From: Stenotrophomonas acidaminiphila
Lineage (GTDB): Bacteria; Pseudomonadota; Gammaproteobacteria; Xanthomonadales; Xanthomonadaceae
DNA length: 64,000 nucleotides
Direction of reading: 5' to 3'
Assembly (NCBI RefSeq): GCF_001431595.1
Contig: NZ_LDJO01000026.1
Location: 1-64,000, forward strand
A program made the translations under genes and the position numbers. Within the stretch, counting starts at the first letter, position 1; each line of letters begins with the position of its first letter. Shown one piece after another: positions 8,338 to 18,908 of the stretch. A model generated the notes under the pieces. The model made no database searches. It saw only the letters and a list, made by a program, of their open reading frames with translations, and was not told the origin of the DNA.

Positions 8338-11300
8338 TCAGCCGCGCAGTGAAGCGACCCGCTGCGCCAGCTTCTTCGGCGAGATGCCGGAGCGGAAGCC
8401 CAGCTCCTGCGCGAACAGCGATACCCGCAGTTCCTCGATGTCCCAGCGCAGCGCCGACCATTGCGGGTGCGTGGCCTGCCCCTGCAGCCGCGCCTCTTCC
8501 AGCGCATCGACGAAGGGCTTGAGCTCGAGCATGCGCGCCTGGTCGCGCGGCGGGTCGCGCTTGGCGCGTTCGCTGCGCAGGATCATCGCCTTCAGGTAGC
8601 GCGGGAACTGCGCCAGCGCGTCGGCCGGGGTCTGCCGCAGGAAGCCGGCGTGGACCAGCGACGCCAGCTGCCGTTCCATGTCGTCGAGATTGCCGCGCGC
8701 CCAGCCCATCAACGGCGCTTCCAGCAGCGGCTTGAGCTCGCCTACCAGGCCGAGGATGGTCTCGGCCAGGCGCAGCCGCTCCATCGCTTCGCCGAACAGG
8801 CGCTTGCCGGCATCGGCACGGCGCAACTCGAAAGCCTCCGCCGAGCGGATCTCGCCCAGGCCATCGGCCAGCACCGCGTTCATGGCCGCATCTACCAGGT
8901 CGCCGCGCAGCCTTTCCTGCGATTCGATGGCCGCGTACAGCAACCCGGTCTTGGGCGATACCGGCAACTGCTTGCGGGCCTGCTTGACCTTGTCGGCCAG
9001 GGCGATCTCCAGCAGGCGCCGCACCCCGCCCGGATGCGCCAGCAGCGCCTCGTTGCGATCGGCGAAGATGCGCAGCGCCGCCGTCTCGCCGGTATCGACC
9101 AGCGCCGGATACGCCGGCACGCCGGCTTCGCCGGGCACCTGCCCGGGAATGGCGCCGGCCGGGAATTCGCGCAGCCCCTCGGCAGCCAGCGCCTTGCCGG
9201 CACGCGCCGCGAACGCCTGCCCGGCGCGCTCGCCGAAGCGTGCGCGCAGCGCATCGAGATCACGCGACATCGCCAGCAGCCGGCCCTCGGCATCGGCCAG
9301 GCGCAGGTTCATGCGCAGGTGCGGCTCCAGCGCCGCCTCGTCGAAATCGGTGGCGGCCACCGCCGCGCCGGTGGCTTTCGACAGGAACCGCGCAAGTTCG
9401 CCGCGGATGTCGTCGGCCGAGGGCTGCGGCCATGCCTCGAAGAAGGCGCGGGCGAAGTCCGGCGCCGACACGTAGTTGCGGCGCATCGCCTTGGGCAGGC
9501 TGCGGATCAGTGCCGCGGCCTTGTCGGCGACGAAGCCCGGCGCCAGCCATGACAGCCGCGCCGGGTCCAGCGCGTTGAGCAGGTGCAGCGGCACGTCGAG
9601 GGTGACGCCGTCGTCCGCCGCGCCGGGCTCGAAGCGGTAATGCATCGCCAGCCGCGCATCGCCCAGCGCGAAATACTTCGGATAACGCTCCTGCTCGCTG
9701 CCTTCGCCCGGCAGCAGGTCGGCCAGCGACCAGCGCAGCGTGCGCTGCTGCCCGGGCGGCAGCGCCTTCCACCAGGCATCCAGCCCACTGGCCGAATGGA
9801 TGTCGGCCGGGATGCGGTCCAGGTACCAGCGCGCCTGCCAGTCCTCGTCGGCGACGATGCCGGCGCGGCGCAGCTTGGCTTCCTCCTCGCGGGCCTGCTC
9901 CAGTACCTTGAGGTTGTCGGCGACGAAGCCGGCACGGGTGTTGATCTCACCGGTGACCAGCGCCTGCCGCACGAAGATGTCGTGCGCTTCGCCGGGGTTG
10001 ATGCGGCCGTAATGCACCGGCTTGCGCGGCGCCAGCACCAGCCCGAACAGGCTGATCTGCTCGGCCGCCAGCACCTGGCCCTGGGCACGCGACCAGTGCG
10101 GGTCGAAATGCTTGCGCGCCAGCAGGTGCGGCAGCTCGGCGATCGCCCAGTCCGGTTCGATGGCGGCGTTGGTCAGGCCCCATACGCGCTGGGTATCGAG
10201 CAGGGTCGCGCTCAGCACCCACGGCGGCGGCCGCCTGGCCAGCGCCGAGCCCGGGAACAGGTGGAAGCGGCGCTGGCGCGGCGCCTGGAAGTCGCCCTTC
10301 TCGGTACGGTGGCCGATCTGCGTCGGCAGCCCGGCGAGGATCGCCCGGTGCAGCGCCTGGTAGGCCGCCACCCGCACCTTCTCCGGTACCGGGGCGGAAC
10401 CGGGCTCAGAGTCGGTTTTTGCCTTGCCTGGCCGGGCGCCTGCGCCGGCCCCCGGGACATCCGGCCCGGTCACCGATTTCGCCGGCTTCGCGCCTTCGCG
10501 TGCCAGCCGCGCCGCCTTGTGCAGTTCGCCGCGCGTGGCCTTGCGCCTGGCTTCGCCATCGCCGCCTGCCGGCAGCGCGGCCGGCGCGGCAAGCAGCGCC
10601 TTGCCGAAGGCGCCATCGCTGCTGCTGTCCCAGCCCAGCTCCTCGCACAGCAGGCGCAGCTGACGGTGCAGTTCGCGCCATTCGCGCATGCGCAGGAAGC
10701 CGAGGAAATGCCGGCCGCACCAGTCGCGCAGTTTGGATTGGGTCAGGTCCTCGTGCGCGGTCCGGTAGCCCTCCCAGAGGCGCAGGATGCCGAGGAATTC
10801 CGAGCGCGGGTCGGCGAAGGCCGCATGCGCGTTGTCGGCGGCCTCGCGCGCTTCCGGCGGCCGTTCGCGCGGGTCCTGGATGCCCAGGAAGGAGGCAATC
10901 ACCAGCATCTCGTGCAGGCAGCCGGCCTTCTGCGCGGCCACCAGCATGCGCGCCAGCTTCACGTCCACCGGCAACCGCGCCATCTGCCGGCCGATGGCGG
11001 TGAGCTTGCGCTCGCCGTCGATCGCACCCAGCTCGGCCAGCTGCTGCCAGCCGTCGGCAACCGCGCGTTCGTCCGGCGGCTCCAGGAACGGGAAATCCTC
11101 GATCCGCCCCAGGCCCAGCTGCAGCATGCGCAGGATCACCCCGGCCAGCGAGGAACGGCGGATCTCCGGATCGGTGAATTCCGGGCGCGCCTGGAAATCG
11201 GCCTCGGCGTACAGGCGGTAGCACACGCCCTCGGCGATGCGCCCGCAGCGGCCCTTGCGCTGGTTGGCGCTGGCCTGCGACACCGGTTCGATGTGCAGCC

Positions 11301-12504
11301 GGTCCAGCTTCTGCCGCGGGCTGTAGCGCTTGACCCGGGCGTAGCCGGGATCGACCACGTACCGGATGCGCGGCACCGTCAGCGAGGTCTCGGCGACGTT
11401 GGTGGTCAGCACCAGGCGCCGCTTCGGCCCCGGGTTGAACACCCGGTCCTGGTCCTTGGCCGAGAGCCGCGCGTACAGCGGCAGCACCTCGGTCTCGCGG
11501 TACTTGCGCCGTTCCAGCGCCTGGTGCGCGTCGCGGATCTCACGTTCGCCGGGCAGGAACACCAGCACGTCGCCGCGCGGATCCAGGCGGGTGATCTCGT
11601 CGACCGCGGCGACGATGGCGTCGTTGACCGACACCGGGTCCGAGTCGGCATCGTCGCCGCGCCCGCGTCCACCGCCCCTGCCCTCTGTGGCCGGCGCCGG
11701 CCGCGCCTCGTCCAGTGGCCGGTAGCGCACTTCCACCGGGTACGTGCGGCCCTCGACGCTGACCACCGGCGCATCGTCGAAATGCCGCGAGAAGCGCTCG
11801 GTGTCGATGGTCGCCGAGGTCACCACCAGTTTCAGGTCCGGGCGCCGGCGCAGCAACTGCTTGAGATAGCCGAGCAGGAAATCGATGTTGAGGCTGCGTT
11901 CGTGCGCCTCGTCGATGATCAGCGTGTCGTAACGCGACAGCCAGCGGTCGGACGCGATCTCGGCCAGCAGGATGCCGTCGGTCATGAACTTGATGCGGCT
12001 GTCCTCGCCGACCTTGTCGGTGAAGCGCACCTGGTAGCCGACCACCGTGCCCAGTTCGCTGCCCAGTTCCTCGGCCACGCGGGTGGCCACCGCGCGCGCG
12101 GCGATGCGCCGCGGCTGGGTACAGCCGATCATGCCGGCCTCGCCGCGCCCGGCGGCCAGGCACAGCTTGGGCAGCTGAGTGGTCTTGCCCGAACCGGTCT
12201 CGCCGGCGATCACCACCACCTGGTGGTCGCGGATCAGCGCGGTGATCCGCTCGGCTTCACGCGCGATCGGCAGCGCGTCGTCCATGCTGATCGCGACCGG
12301 CTGCGCCGCACGCTGCCGGCGCTGGCCCCGGGACTGCTCCAGCAGGCCGCGGAACGCCGCTTCGGCGGCGGCATCGGCCGGCCGGCCCTGCCAGCGCGAC
12401 CACAGCCCGAGCAGTCGCCCGCGGTCGCGGCTCATCGCCCCGTCGATGGCCGTGCGGGCTTCGCGCAGGCGCGCGGCAGTGTCCTTTTCGATAGCGCTCA
12501 TCAA
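8338..12504 (-). CDS. hrpA: ATP-dependent RNA helicase HrpA
   Basis: DEAH-box RNA helicase, 1388 residues against about 1300 in E. coli. Walker A GETGSGKT at 101-108, DEAH at 198-201, TSATID near 229-234, then the conserved VAETSLTVPRIRYVVD and QRKGRCGRIAEG of motifs V and VI, the HA2/OB-fold region, and the long C-terminal DUF3418 part. Two low-complexity insertions stand out: a Gly/Arg/Asp stretch near residues 270-285, and an Ala/Gly/Lys/Pro-rich segment of about 75 residues near 640-710. A start at the second Met is equally possible. In E. coli HrpA acts on mRNA processing and stalled ribosomes. It is divergent from dps. Confidence 0.96.
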   Translation of the reverse strand: MMSAIEKDTAARLREARTAIDGAMSRDRGRLLGLWSRWQGRPADAAAEAAFRGLLEQSRGQRRQRAAQPVAISMDDALPIAREAERITALIRDHQVVVIAGETGSGKTTQLPKLCLAAGRGEAGMIGCTQPRRIAARAVATRVAEELGSELGTVVGYQVRFTDKVGEDSRIKFMTDGILLAEIASDRWLSRYDTLIIDEAHERSLNIDFLLGYLKQLLRRRPDLKLVVTSATIDTERFSRHFDDAPVVSVEGRTYPVEVRYRPLDEARPAPATEGRGGGRGRGDDADSDPVSVNDAIVAAVDEITRLDPRGDVLVFLPGEREIRDAHQALERRKYRETEVLPLYARLSAKDQDRVFNPGPKRRLVLTTNVAETSLTVPRIRYVVDPGYARVKRYSPRQKLDRLHIEPVSQASANQRKGRCGRIAEGVCYRLYAEADFQARPEFTDPEIRRSSLAGVILRMLQLGLGRIEDFPFLEPPDERAVADGWQQLAELGAIDGERKLTAIGRQMARLPVDVKLARMLVAAQKAGCLHEMLVIASFLGIQDPRERPPEAREAADNAHAAFADPRSEFLGILRLWEGYRTAHEDLTQSKLRDWCGRHFLGFLRMREWRELHRQLRLLCEELGWDSSSDGAFGKALLAAPAALPAGGDGEARRKATRGELHKAARLAREGAKPAKSVTGPDVPGAGAGARPGKAKTDSEPGSAPVPEKVRVAAYQALHRAILAGLPTQIGHRTEKGDFQAPRQRRFHLFPGSALARRPPPWVLSATLLDTQRVWGLTNAAIEPDWAIAELPHLLARKHFDPHWSRAQGQVLAAEQISLFGLVLAPRKPVHYGRINPGEAHDIFVRQALVTGEINTRAGFVADNLKVLEQAREEEAKLRRAGIVADEDWQARWYLDRIPADIHSASGLDAWWKALPPGQQRTLRWSLADLLPGEGSEQERYPKYFALGDARLAMHYRFEPGAADDGVTLDVPLHLLNALDPARLSWLAPGFVADKAAALIRSLPKAMRRNYVSAPDFARAFFEAWPQPSADDIRGELARFLSKATGAAVAATDFDEAALEPHLRMNLRLADAEGRLLAMSRDLDALRARFGERAGQAFAARAGKALAAEGLREFPAGAIPGQVPGEAGVPAYPALVDTGETAALRIFADRNEALLAHPGGVRRLLEIALADKVKQARKQLPVSPKTGLLYAAIESQERLRGDLVDAAMNAVLADGLGEIRSAEAFELRRADAGKRLFGEAMERLRLAETILGLVGELKPLLEAPLMGWARGNLDDMERQLASLVHAGFLRQTPADALAQFPRYLKAMILRSERAKRDPPRDQARMLELKPFVDALEEARLQGQATHPQWSALRWDIEELRVSLFAQELGFRSGISPKKLAQRVASLRG

Positions 12505-12589
12505 TCGTTCAACGAGAAAACTTGAAATACCGGTATGGTCCCGATGGCGCTATTGTGAAGCCATTCAACCCGACAAGGAGTAAAGCGTC

Positions 12590-13138
12590 ATGGCCAAGGC
12601 CAAGAACAGCAGCAAACCCGACGCCGGCAAGAAGAAGCTGGCCGCCTCCGCGCCGTCGGCGCCGGGCATCGATATCGGGATCAAGGACGCCGATCGCAAG
12701 AAGGTCGCCGACGGTCTGTCGCACTTTCTCGCCGACGCCTACACGCTGTATCTGAAGACCCACAACTTCCACTGGAACGTCACCGGGTCGATGTTCAATT
12801 CGCTGCACACCATGTTCGAGGCGCAGTACACCGAACAGTGGACCGCGCTGGACGAGATCGCCGAACGCATTCGCGCGCTGGGCTTCAACGCCCCCGGCTC
12901 GTACCGCGAGTTCGTCGCCCTGACCTCCATCGCCGAGGAACCGGGGCTGACCGACAGCGCCGACTGGCGCGAGATGGTGCGGCAGCTGGTACAGGGCAAT
13001 GAGGCGGTGTGCCGGACCGCGCGCAGGGTCCTGGAACAGGCGGAGAAGGCGGGCGACGCTCCCAGCGAGGACCTGCTGACCCAGCGCCTGCAGACCCACG
13101 AAAAGTACGCCTGGATGCTGCGCTCGCTGCTGCAGTAA
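12590..13138 (+). CDS. dps: DNA-binding ferritin-like protein Dps
   Basis: Starvation and oxidative-stress mini-ferritin that coats DNA and stores iron. 182 residues. A Lys/Ala-rich N-terminal tail of about 30 residues (likely the DNA-binding arm) precedes the four-helix bundle. The inter-subunit ferroxidase signature is visible: THNFHWNVTG near 61-70 and LDEIAERIRALG near 86-97, supplying the His, Asp and Glu ligands. AAGGAG sits 10 bases before the ATG. The 85-base gap to hrpA holds its promoter; the GCGCTATTGTG element around 12548-12558 resembles a sigma-S type -10, which is weak evidence but fits known Dps control. Confidence 0.95.
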   Translation: MAKAKNSSKPDAGKKKLAASAPSAPGIDIGIKDADRKKVADGLSHFLADAYTLYLKTHNFHWNVTGSMFNSLHTMFEAQYTEQWTALDEIAERIRALGFNAPGSYREFVALTSIAEEPGLTDSADWREMVRQLVQGNEAVCRTARRVLEQAEKAGDAPSEDLLTQRLQTHEKYAWMLRSLLQ

Positions 13139-13165
13139 ACCTTCGGGCGTTCGCCCTGCGGTTTT
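13137..13165 (+). terminator. Probable intrinsic terminator of dps
   Basis: AAACC, then GGGC, loop GTTC, GCCC, then GGTTTT: a two-part stem with a small internal loop, starting inside the dps stop codon and ending in a T-tract. This is the usual shape of a Rho-independent terminator, though the inner stem is only four pairs. Confidence 0.55.
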
Positions 13166-13411
13166 CCAGGGTTGCGCACGGCGCACCCCTGGACCCTGCT
13201 TCATCCGCCTGCCAGATCCCCCCGCCTTCGGCGCGCCCCCTTTCGTGAAGCGGGTGCGCAGGATGGCCGTTGTTCCCGGTCCGGTGCGGTAACGCGTGCA
13301 CGCGCGCCGCCTCGTGCCCTGCGCCGAACATGAACATGCCCCGGTTTTCCCGACGCGGACACGGGGTGCGAGCGGGCGGCCGGGCTTGACCGGGCAGTTA
13401 TCCTAGTCGGC

Positions 13412-15217
<1,806 letters not shown>

Positions 15218-15224
15218 GCCGCGC

Positions 15225-17984
15225 TCACCCCTGCCCGCCGCGGGCCAGCAGCCGCAGGCCATCGAGCCTGCGCCGCGCGGGTGCATCCGCGAGCAGGCGG
15301 CTCTCAAGCGCGGGCGCCGCCTGGCGCAGGGCGTCCAGCGCCGGCTGGCGATGGCCCAGCCGTAGCAGTGTTTCGGCCAGGTCGAGGTGGCAGGTCGCGG
15401 TTTCGACCCGGTCGTTGCCGTGCAGCGAACGCGCGTACTCCAGCGCGGTGCGGCGCAGCGCCAGCGTTGCCGCGCCTTCACCGCGGCGTTCGGCCAGGTC
15501 CGCGCGGGCACGCAGCAGGCGCAGCTGCAGGCTCGCCGGCACCTGCCCGCCCAGTTGCCGCAGCAATGCCTGCGCCTGCGTGGTGTCGCCGCGCAGGATG
15601 TGCCAGTCGATGCGGTTCAGGCGCGCCTCGATGCGTCCGGGCGCGTCCGCCGGCAGCACTGCGTCCAGGCCGGCATCGGCATGCACCAGCAGCGCGCCGG
15701 CCTCGTCCATGCGCGCCTGGCGCATCAACAGCGCGCCCAGCCCGGACTCGGCACGCAGGCTGGTGGGCGATTGCCCACCGAGCCGCTCGCGGCGGATCGC
15801 CCAGGCCTGCCGGTAGAGCCGTTCGGCCTGGGCGAGGTCGCCACGCAGCTCCTGCAGCTCGCCATAGTTGAACAGCCCCATCGAATACTCCACCGACCCG
15901 GTGCCGTCGATGATCCCGCTCAGGCGCAGGCGCAGCTGGTACTGCTGTTCGGCAGCGGCGTAGTCGCCCCAGTCGCGGTACAGGTCGGCAAGCCCGTCGT
16001 GCTGCATCAGCACGAAGCTGCTCTCCGGCCCGTACAGTTCCTCGGCATGGCGCAGGCCGGCCTGCAGCAGCGGCAATGCCTGCGCGAAGCGCCCCTGCTC
16101 GCGCAGGATCTGCGCCAGGCGCATTTCCGCGGCCAGGGCCATGCTGGTGCCGCGGCCCTGGCTTCCGCCCAGCACGTGGCGCAGTTCGCGCTCGGCCGAC
16201 GCCAACCGCCCCCAGCGCAGGTACATCAGGCCCTTGTTGTAGGACAGCGCCAGCTTCTCGGTGGCCACGCTGTAGTGCGGCAGTTTCGCGTACAGGCCCA
16301 TCGCCGTGTCGAAGGCGGCCTCGCCGCGGTCGAACTGCTGCTGGTTCACCAGCGCCAGCCCGCGCGCGCCGTGCAGCCGCGCCCGGGTGGGCGTGGCCGC
16401 GGTCGCCGGCAGCAGCGCGAGGCCGCGCTCGGCCAGCACCTGGCCCAGCGCGCCGTTGCCGCCCTGGGTCTTCTGCAGCGACAGTTCCACCAGCACCGCC
16501 GCCGCATCCGCCGGACGATTCACCCGCGCGTCCATGAAGCCGTCGTAAGCCTGCTGCAGCAGCACGTCGGCCTGGCGCGGCACGCCGGAATTGCGGTACG
16601 CCGTCCCCAGCACCGCGCGCATCCGGGCCAGCTGCGCCGGCGCATCGGCCAGGTCCTGGGAGACGCGCAGCGCCGCCTTGTCCAGCAACTGCCGCGATGA
16701 CAGCTCCGGCTGTCCGCGCCCGGTGCGCAGGAACGGGTCGGCGGTCTCGAACACGCCGACCATGAAATCACCGACCTGGTGGGCGATGGCCGCTTCCTCC
16801 TCGGCCTGCCGGCGCGCCTGCACCAGGCCGGCCACGAAGACCAGCGCGAGCGACAGCGCGCCCGCCGCGACCGCCAGGCCACGTCCATTGCGTTGCACGC
16901 CGCGCACCAGCCGGTACAGGCGCCCGGACTGCCGCGCGGCCACCGGCCGCCGCTCCAGATAGCACGTCACGTCGGCCATCAGCGTCTCCACCGAACGGTA
17001 GCGGGCGGCGACGTCGCGGGCACACGCCCTGGCGGCGATGGCATCGAGGTCGCCGCGCAGCGCCCTGCGCCAGCGCAGGCCCTGCGGCGCGTTGGCCGAA
17101 GGCAGGACCACCGGGGCCTGGTTGTCCTGCAGCGTACGTGCGCAGCGGCGCGTGGACAGCAGCTCCACCAGCAGCACGCCGAGGCTGTACACATCGCTGG
17201 CCACGCCCACCGGCCCGCCGTCCACCAGCTCCGGGCTGGCATAGCCGGGCGTGCAGTAGCCCGCTTCTCCGCGCTCGCGCGCATCGTTGAGCAGGCGCGC
17301 CAGGCCGAAATCGAGCAGCACCGGCCTGCCATCGGGCCGGACCAGCACATTGCCCGGCTTGAGGTCGCAGTGCAGCACCAGGCGCTCATGGGCCGAGCGC
17401 ACGATCGCGCAGATGTCCAGGAACAGCCGCAACCGTGCCGCCAGGCCCAGCGCATGGCTGGCGCAATGGCGGTCCAGTGGCAGGCCCTCGACGTACTCCA
17501 TCACCAGGTACGGATAACCTTCGGGCGTGGTGCCGCCGTCGTAGAGCTGGGCCACGTCGGGCAGGTTGAGCCCGGCCAGCACCTGCCGTTCGGCCTGCAG
17601 CCGCTCCACCTCGCCCGCGCCCGGCATGCCATGCAGCAACTTGATCGCCACCGTGCGGCGGTAGACGCCGTCGTCGCGCTCGGCCTTGAACACGGTGCCC
17701 ATGCCGCCGCCGGCGATGCGCGCGGTCAGCCGCCACGGTCCCAGCCGCTGGCCCACCGCCAGTTCCGGGGTGAGCGCACGCGCCAGCGCGGTGTCCAGCC
17801 GGCTGCTGATCCGGCTCAGGCCCTGGGTCTGCGCATGCAGCAGCTGCAGCACTTCCTCGGCCAGCGCCGGGTCGCCACAGTACTCCTGCACCTGCTGCCG
17901 CCACTGCGTGCGTGGCAGGTCGCAGACGGCATCGAACAGATCGCGGGTCTGGCGCCAACGCGCCGCCTCCTCCGCGTTCGGCAT
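15225..17984 (-). CDS. Transmembrane Ser/Thr protein kinase with TPR region, sigma-coupled
   Basis: 919 residues. Order: an N-terminal helical region (10-60, LFDAVCDL and LLHAQTQGLSR), a Hanks-type kinase domain (about 82-345) with GGGMGTVF 92-99, VAIK with Lys115, HCDLKPGN 205-212, DFG 225-227 and TPGYASPE 245-252, one membrane helix (369-389), then about 500 residues of TPR-like repeats. Catalytic residues are complete; Cys instead of Arg before the catalytic Asp makes it a non-RD kinase. The repeats should lie in the periplasm if the kinase is cytoplasmic. The start ATG overlaps the upstream sigma-factor stop as TGATG, so the two are translationally coupled and probably work together. Substrate unknown. 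Confidence 0.92.
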   Translation of the reverse strand: MPNAEEAARWRQTRDLFDAVCDLPRTQWRQQVQEYCGDPALAEEVLQLLHAQTQGLSRISSRLDTALARALTPELAVGQRLGPWRLTARIAGGGMGTVFKAERDDGVYRRTVAIKLLHGMPGAGEVERLQAERQVLAGLNLPDVAQLYDGGTTPEGYPYLVMEYVEGLPLDRHCASHALGLAARLRLFLDICAIVRSAHERLVLHCDLKPGNVLVRPDGRPVLLDFGLARLLNDARERGEAGYCTPGYASPELVDGGPVGVASDVYSLGVLLVELLSTRRCARTLQDNQAPVVLPSANAPQGLRWRRALRGDLDAIAARACARDVAARYRSVETLMADVTCYLERRPVAARQSGRLYRLVRGVQRNGRGLAVAAGALSLALVFVAGLVQARRQAEEEAAIAHQVGDFMVGVFETADPFLRTGRGQPELSSRQLLDKAALRVSQDLADAPAQLARMRAVLGTAYRNSGVPRQADVLLQQAYDGFMDARVNRPADAAAVLVELSLQKTQGGNGALGQVLAERGLALLPATAATPTRARLHGARGLALVNQQQFDRGEAAFDTAMGLYAKLPHYSVATEKLALSYNKGLMYLRWGRLASAERELRHVLGGSQGRGTSMALAAEMRLAQILREQGRFAQALPLLQAGLRHAEELYGPESSFVLMQHDGLADLYRDWGDYAAAEQQYQLRLRLSGIIDGTGSVEYSMGLFNYGELQELRGDLAQAERLYRQAWAIRRERLGGQSPTSLRAESGLGALLMRQARMDEAGALLVHADAGLDAVLPADAPGRIEARLNRIDWHILRGDTTQAQALLRQLGGQVPASLQLRLLRARADLAERRGEGAATLALRRTALEYARSLHGNDRVETATCHLDLAETLLRLGHRQPALDALRQAAPALESRLLADAPARRRLDGLRLLARGGQG

Positions 17985-18574
17985 CAGGCCAGCTGTCGGT
18001 TGAGCCAGGCCCTGGCGAAACGCAGGTCGCGGTCCACGGTGGGTGCCGAAACCCCCATCACCATGGCGATCTCATCGCGACTCATGCCGCCGAAATAGGT
18101 CAGCTCGACCATGCTCGCCGCGCGCGGCTCGAGTTCGGCCAGCTGGCTCAGCGCCTGGTGCAGCGCCATCACGTCGTAGGCATCGCCGTCGTCGTCGGGC
18201 ACGTCGCTGGCATGGGACAGGGTCAACTGGACGAGGTTGCCGCCGCGCTTGTCCGCGGAGCGCGCGCGCAGGTGGTCCACCAGGACCGAACGCATCTTCA
18301 GTGCCGCCACCGCGATGAAATGGGCGCGGTCCTTGAAATCAACCTCCGAACCCAGCAGGCGCAGCAGCGATTCGTTGACCAGCGCCGCCGGCTGCAGGGT
18401 GCCGCCGGTATCGTTGAACAGGCGGTTGCGGGCAACCAGCATCAGGTCCGAATACAGGGCTTCGAACAACTGCTCCCGCGCCTGCGCGTCGCCTCCCTGC
18501 CAGCGATGCAGGAGTTGCGTGATCTGGGTACCCAAGCGTCCCCCAATGTTGCCGTGAAACCTGACGAACTCCAT
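17984..18574 (-). CDS. ECF sigma factor paired with Ser/Thr kinase (TIGR02999-like)
   Basis: Extracytoplasmic-function sigma-70 factor of the type that sits next to Ser/Thr kinases. Region 2 is seen at ARNRLFNDTGGTLQPAALVNESLLRLL and region 4 at LEPRAASMVELTYFGGMSRDEIAMVMGVSAPTVDRDL, a normal helix-turn-helix. It lacks the anti-sigma neighbour of classical ECFs; control by the coupled kinase is inferred. The start is uncertain: the frame is open to 18646, ATG at 18574 gives 196 residues, but family length suggests translation may begin at TTG near 18535 (LGTQITQLL), preceded by GGGGGA. The stop TGA shares its last base with the kinase ATG. Confidence 0.88.
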   Translation of the reverse strand: MEFVRFHGNIGGRLGTQITQLLHRWQGGDAQAREQLFEALYSDLMLVARNRLFNDTGGTLQPAALVNESLLRLLGSEVDFKDRAHFIAVAALKMRSVLVDHLRARSADKRGGNLVQLTLSHASDVPDDDGDAYDVMALHQALSQLAELEPRAASMVELTYFGGMSRDEIAMVMGVSAPTVDRDLRFARAWLNRQLA

Positions 18575-18646
18575 GGTAGGGCCGGCCCGTGCCGCGGCGA
18601 GCTGCCGCAGTTCACAGAAACCGTGCGCCACCCACTGCAAAAACAA

Positions 18647-18668
18647 AGGCCCCGGATGTGCGGGACCT
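18647..18668 (-). terminator. Intrinsic terminator of tRNA-Lys
   Basis: Read on the minus strand: AGGTCCCG, loop CACATC, CGGGGCCT, an 8-bp stem with one T-G pair, followed by TTTGTTTTTG. It starts 11 bases after the tRNA CCA end. Confidence 0.85.
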
Positions 18669-18679
18669 CTGCCTGATCA

Positions 18680-18755
18680 TGGTGGGCCGTGAAGGATTCG
18701 AACCTTCGACCAAAAGATTAAAAGTCTTCTGCTCTACCGACTGAGCTAACGGCCC
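18680..18755 (-). tRNA. tRNA-Lys (anticodon TTT)
   Basis: 76 bases on the minus strand with an encoded CCA. The acceptor stem GGGCCGT pairs with ACGGCCC; the D arm has AGCTCAGTCGGTAGAGC; the anticodon loop is CTTTTAA, so the anticodon is TTT; the T arm has GGTTCGAATCC. The sequence closely follows E. coli tRNA-Lys. It is followed by its own terminator and preceded by a second hairpin (18765-18781). Confidence 0.97.
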
Positions 18756-18764
18756 AAACAAAGA

Positions 18765-18781
18765 CCCGGCATGGCGCCGGG
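18765..18781 (-). terminator. Hairpin with T-tract just upstream of tRNA-Lys
   Basis: Minus strand: CCCGGC, loop GCCAT, GCCGGG, then TCTTTGTTTG running into the tRNA 5' end. It could end the queC transcript, or be part of the tRNA leader if transcription starts near 18781, 7 bases after the -10-like TAGAAT (18788-18793). Confidence 0.45.
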
Positions 18782-18787
18782 GTGGGC

Positions 18788-18793
18788 ATTCTA
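18788..18793 (-). promoter_or_regulatory. Candidate -10 of the tRNA-Lys promoter
   Basis: TAGAAT on the minus strand, followed by a GC-rich discriminator (GCCCACC) as is common for stable-RNA promoters under stringent control. The -35 position (TTCTGT, 17-base spacer) is poor. The distance to the tRNA 5' end is 32 bases. Confidence 0.4.
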
Positions 18794-18908
18794 GCGCAAG
18801 ATGCCTGAAAACAGAATTCGGAACGGCGCGCGTTCTACCCGGTGAATCGGCCACAACGGCATCGCGGGCGGCCCGCAATCCGGCACCCGCGGCGCGGCGC
18901 GGCCACGC

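Noticed and set aside
9583-12525. 980-codon plus-strand frame antisense to hrpA
   Set aside because: Complement of the conserved DEAH helicase; no start signal or domain.
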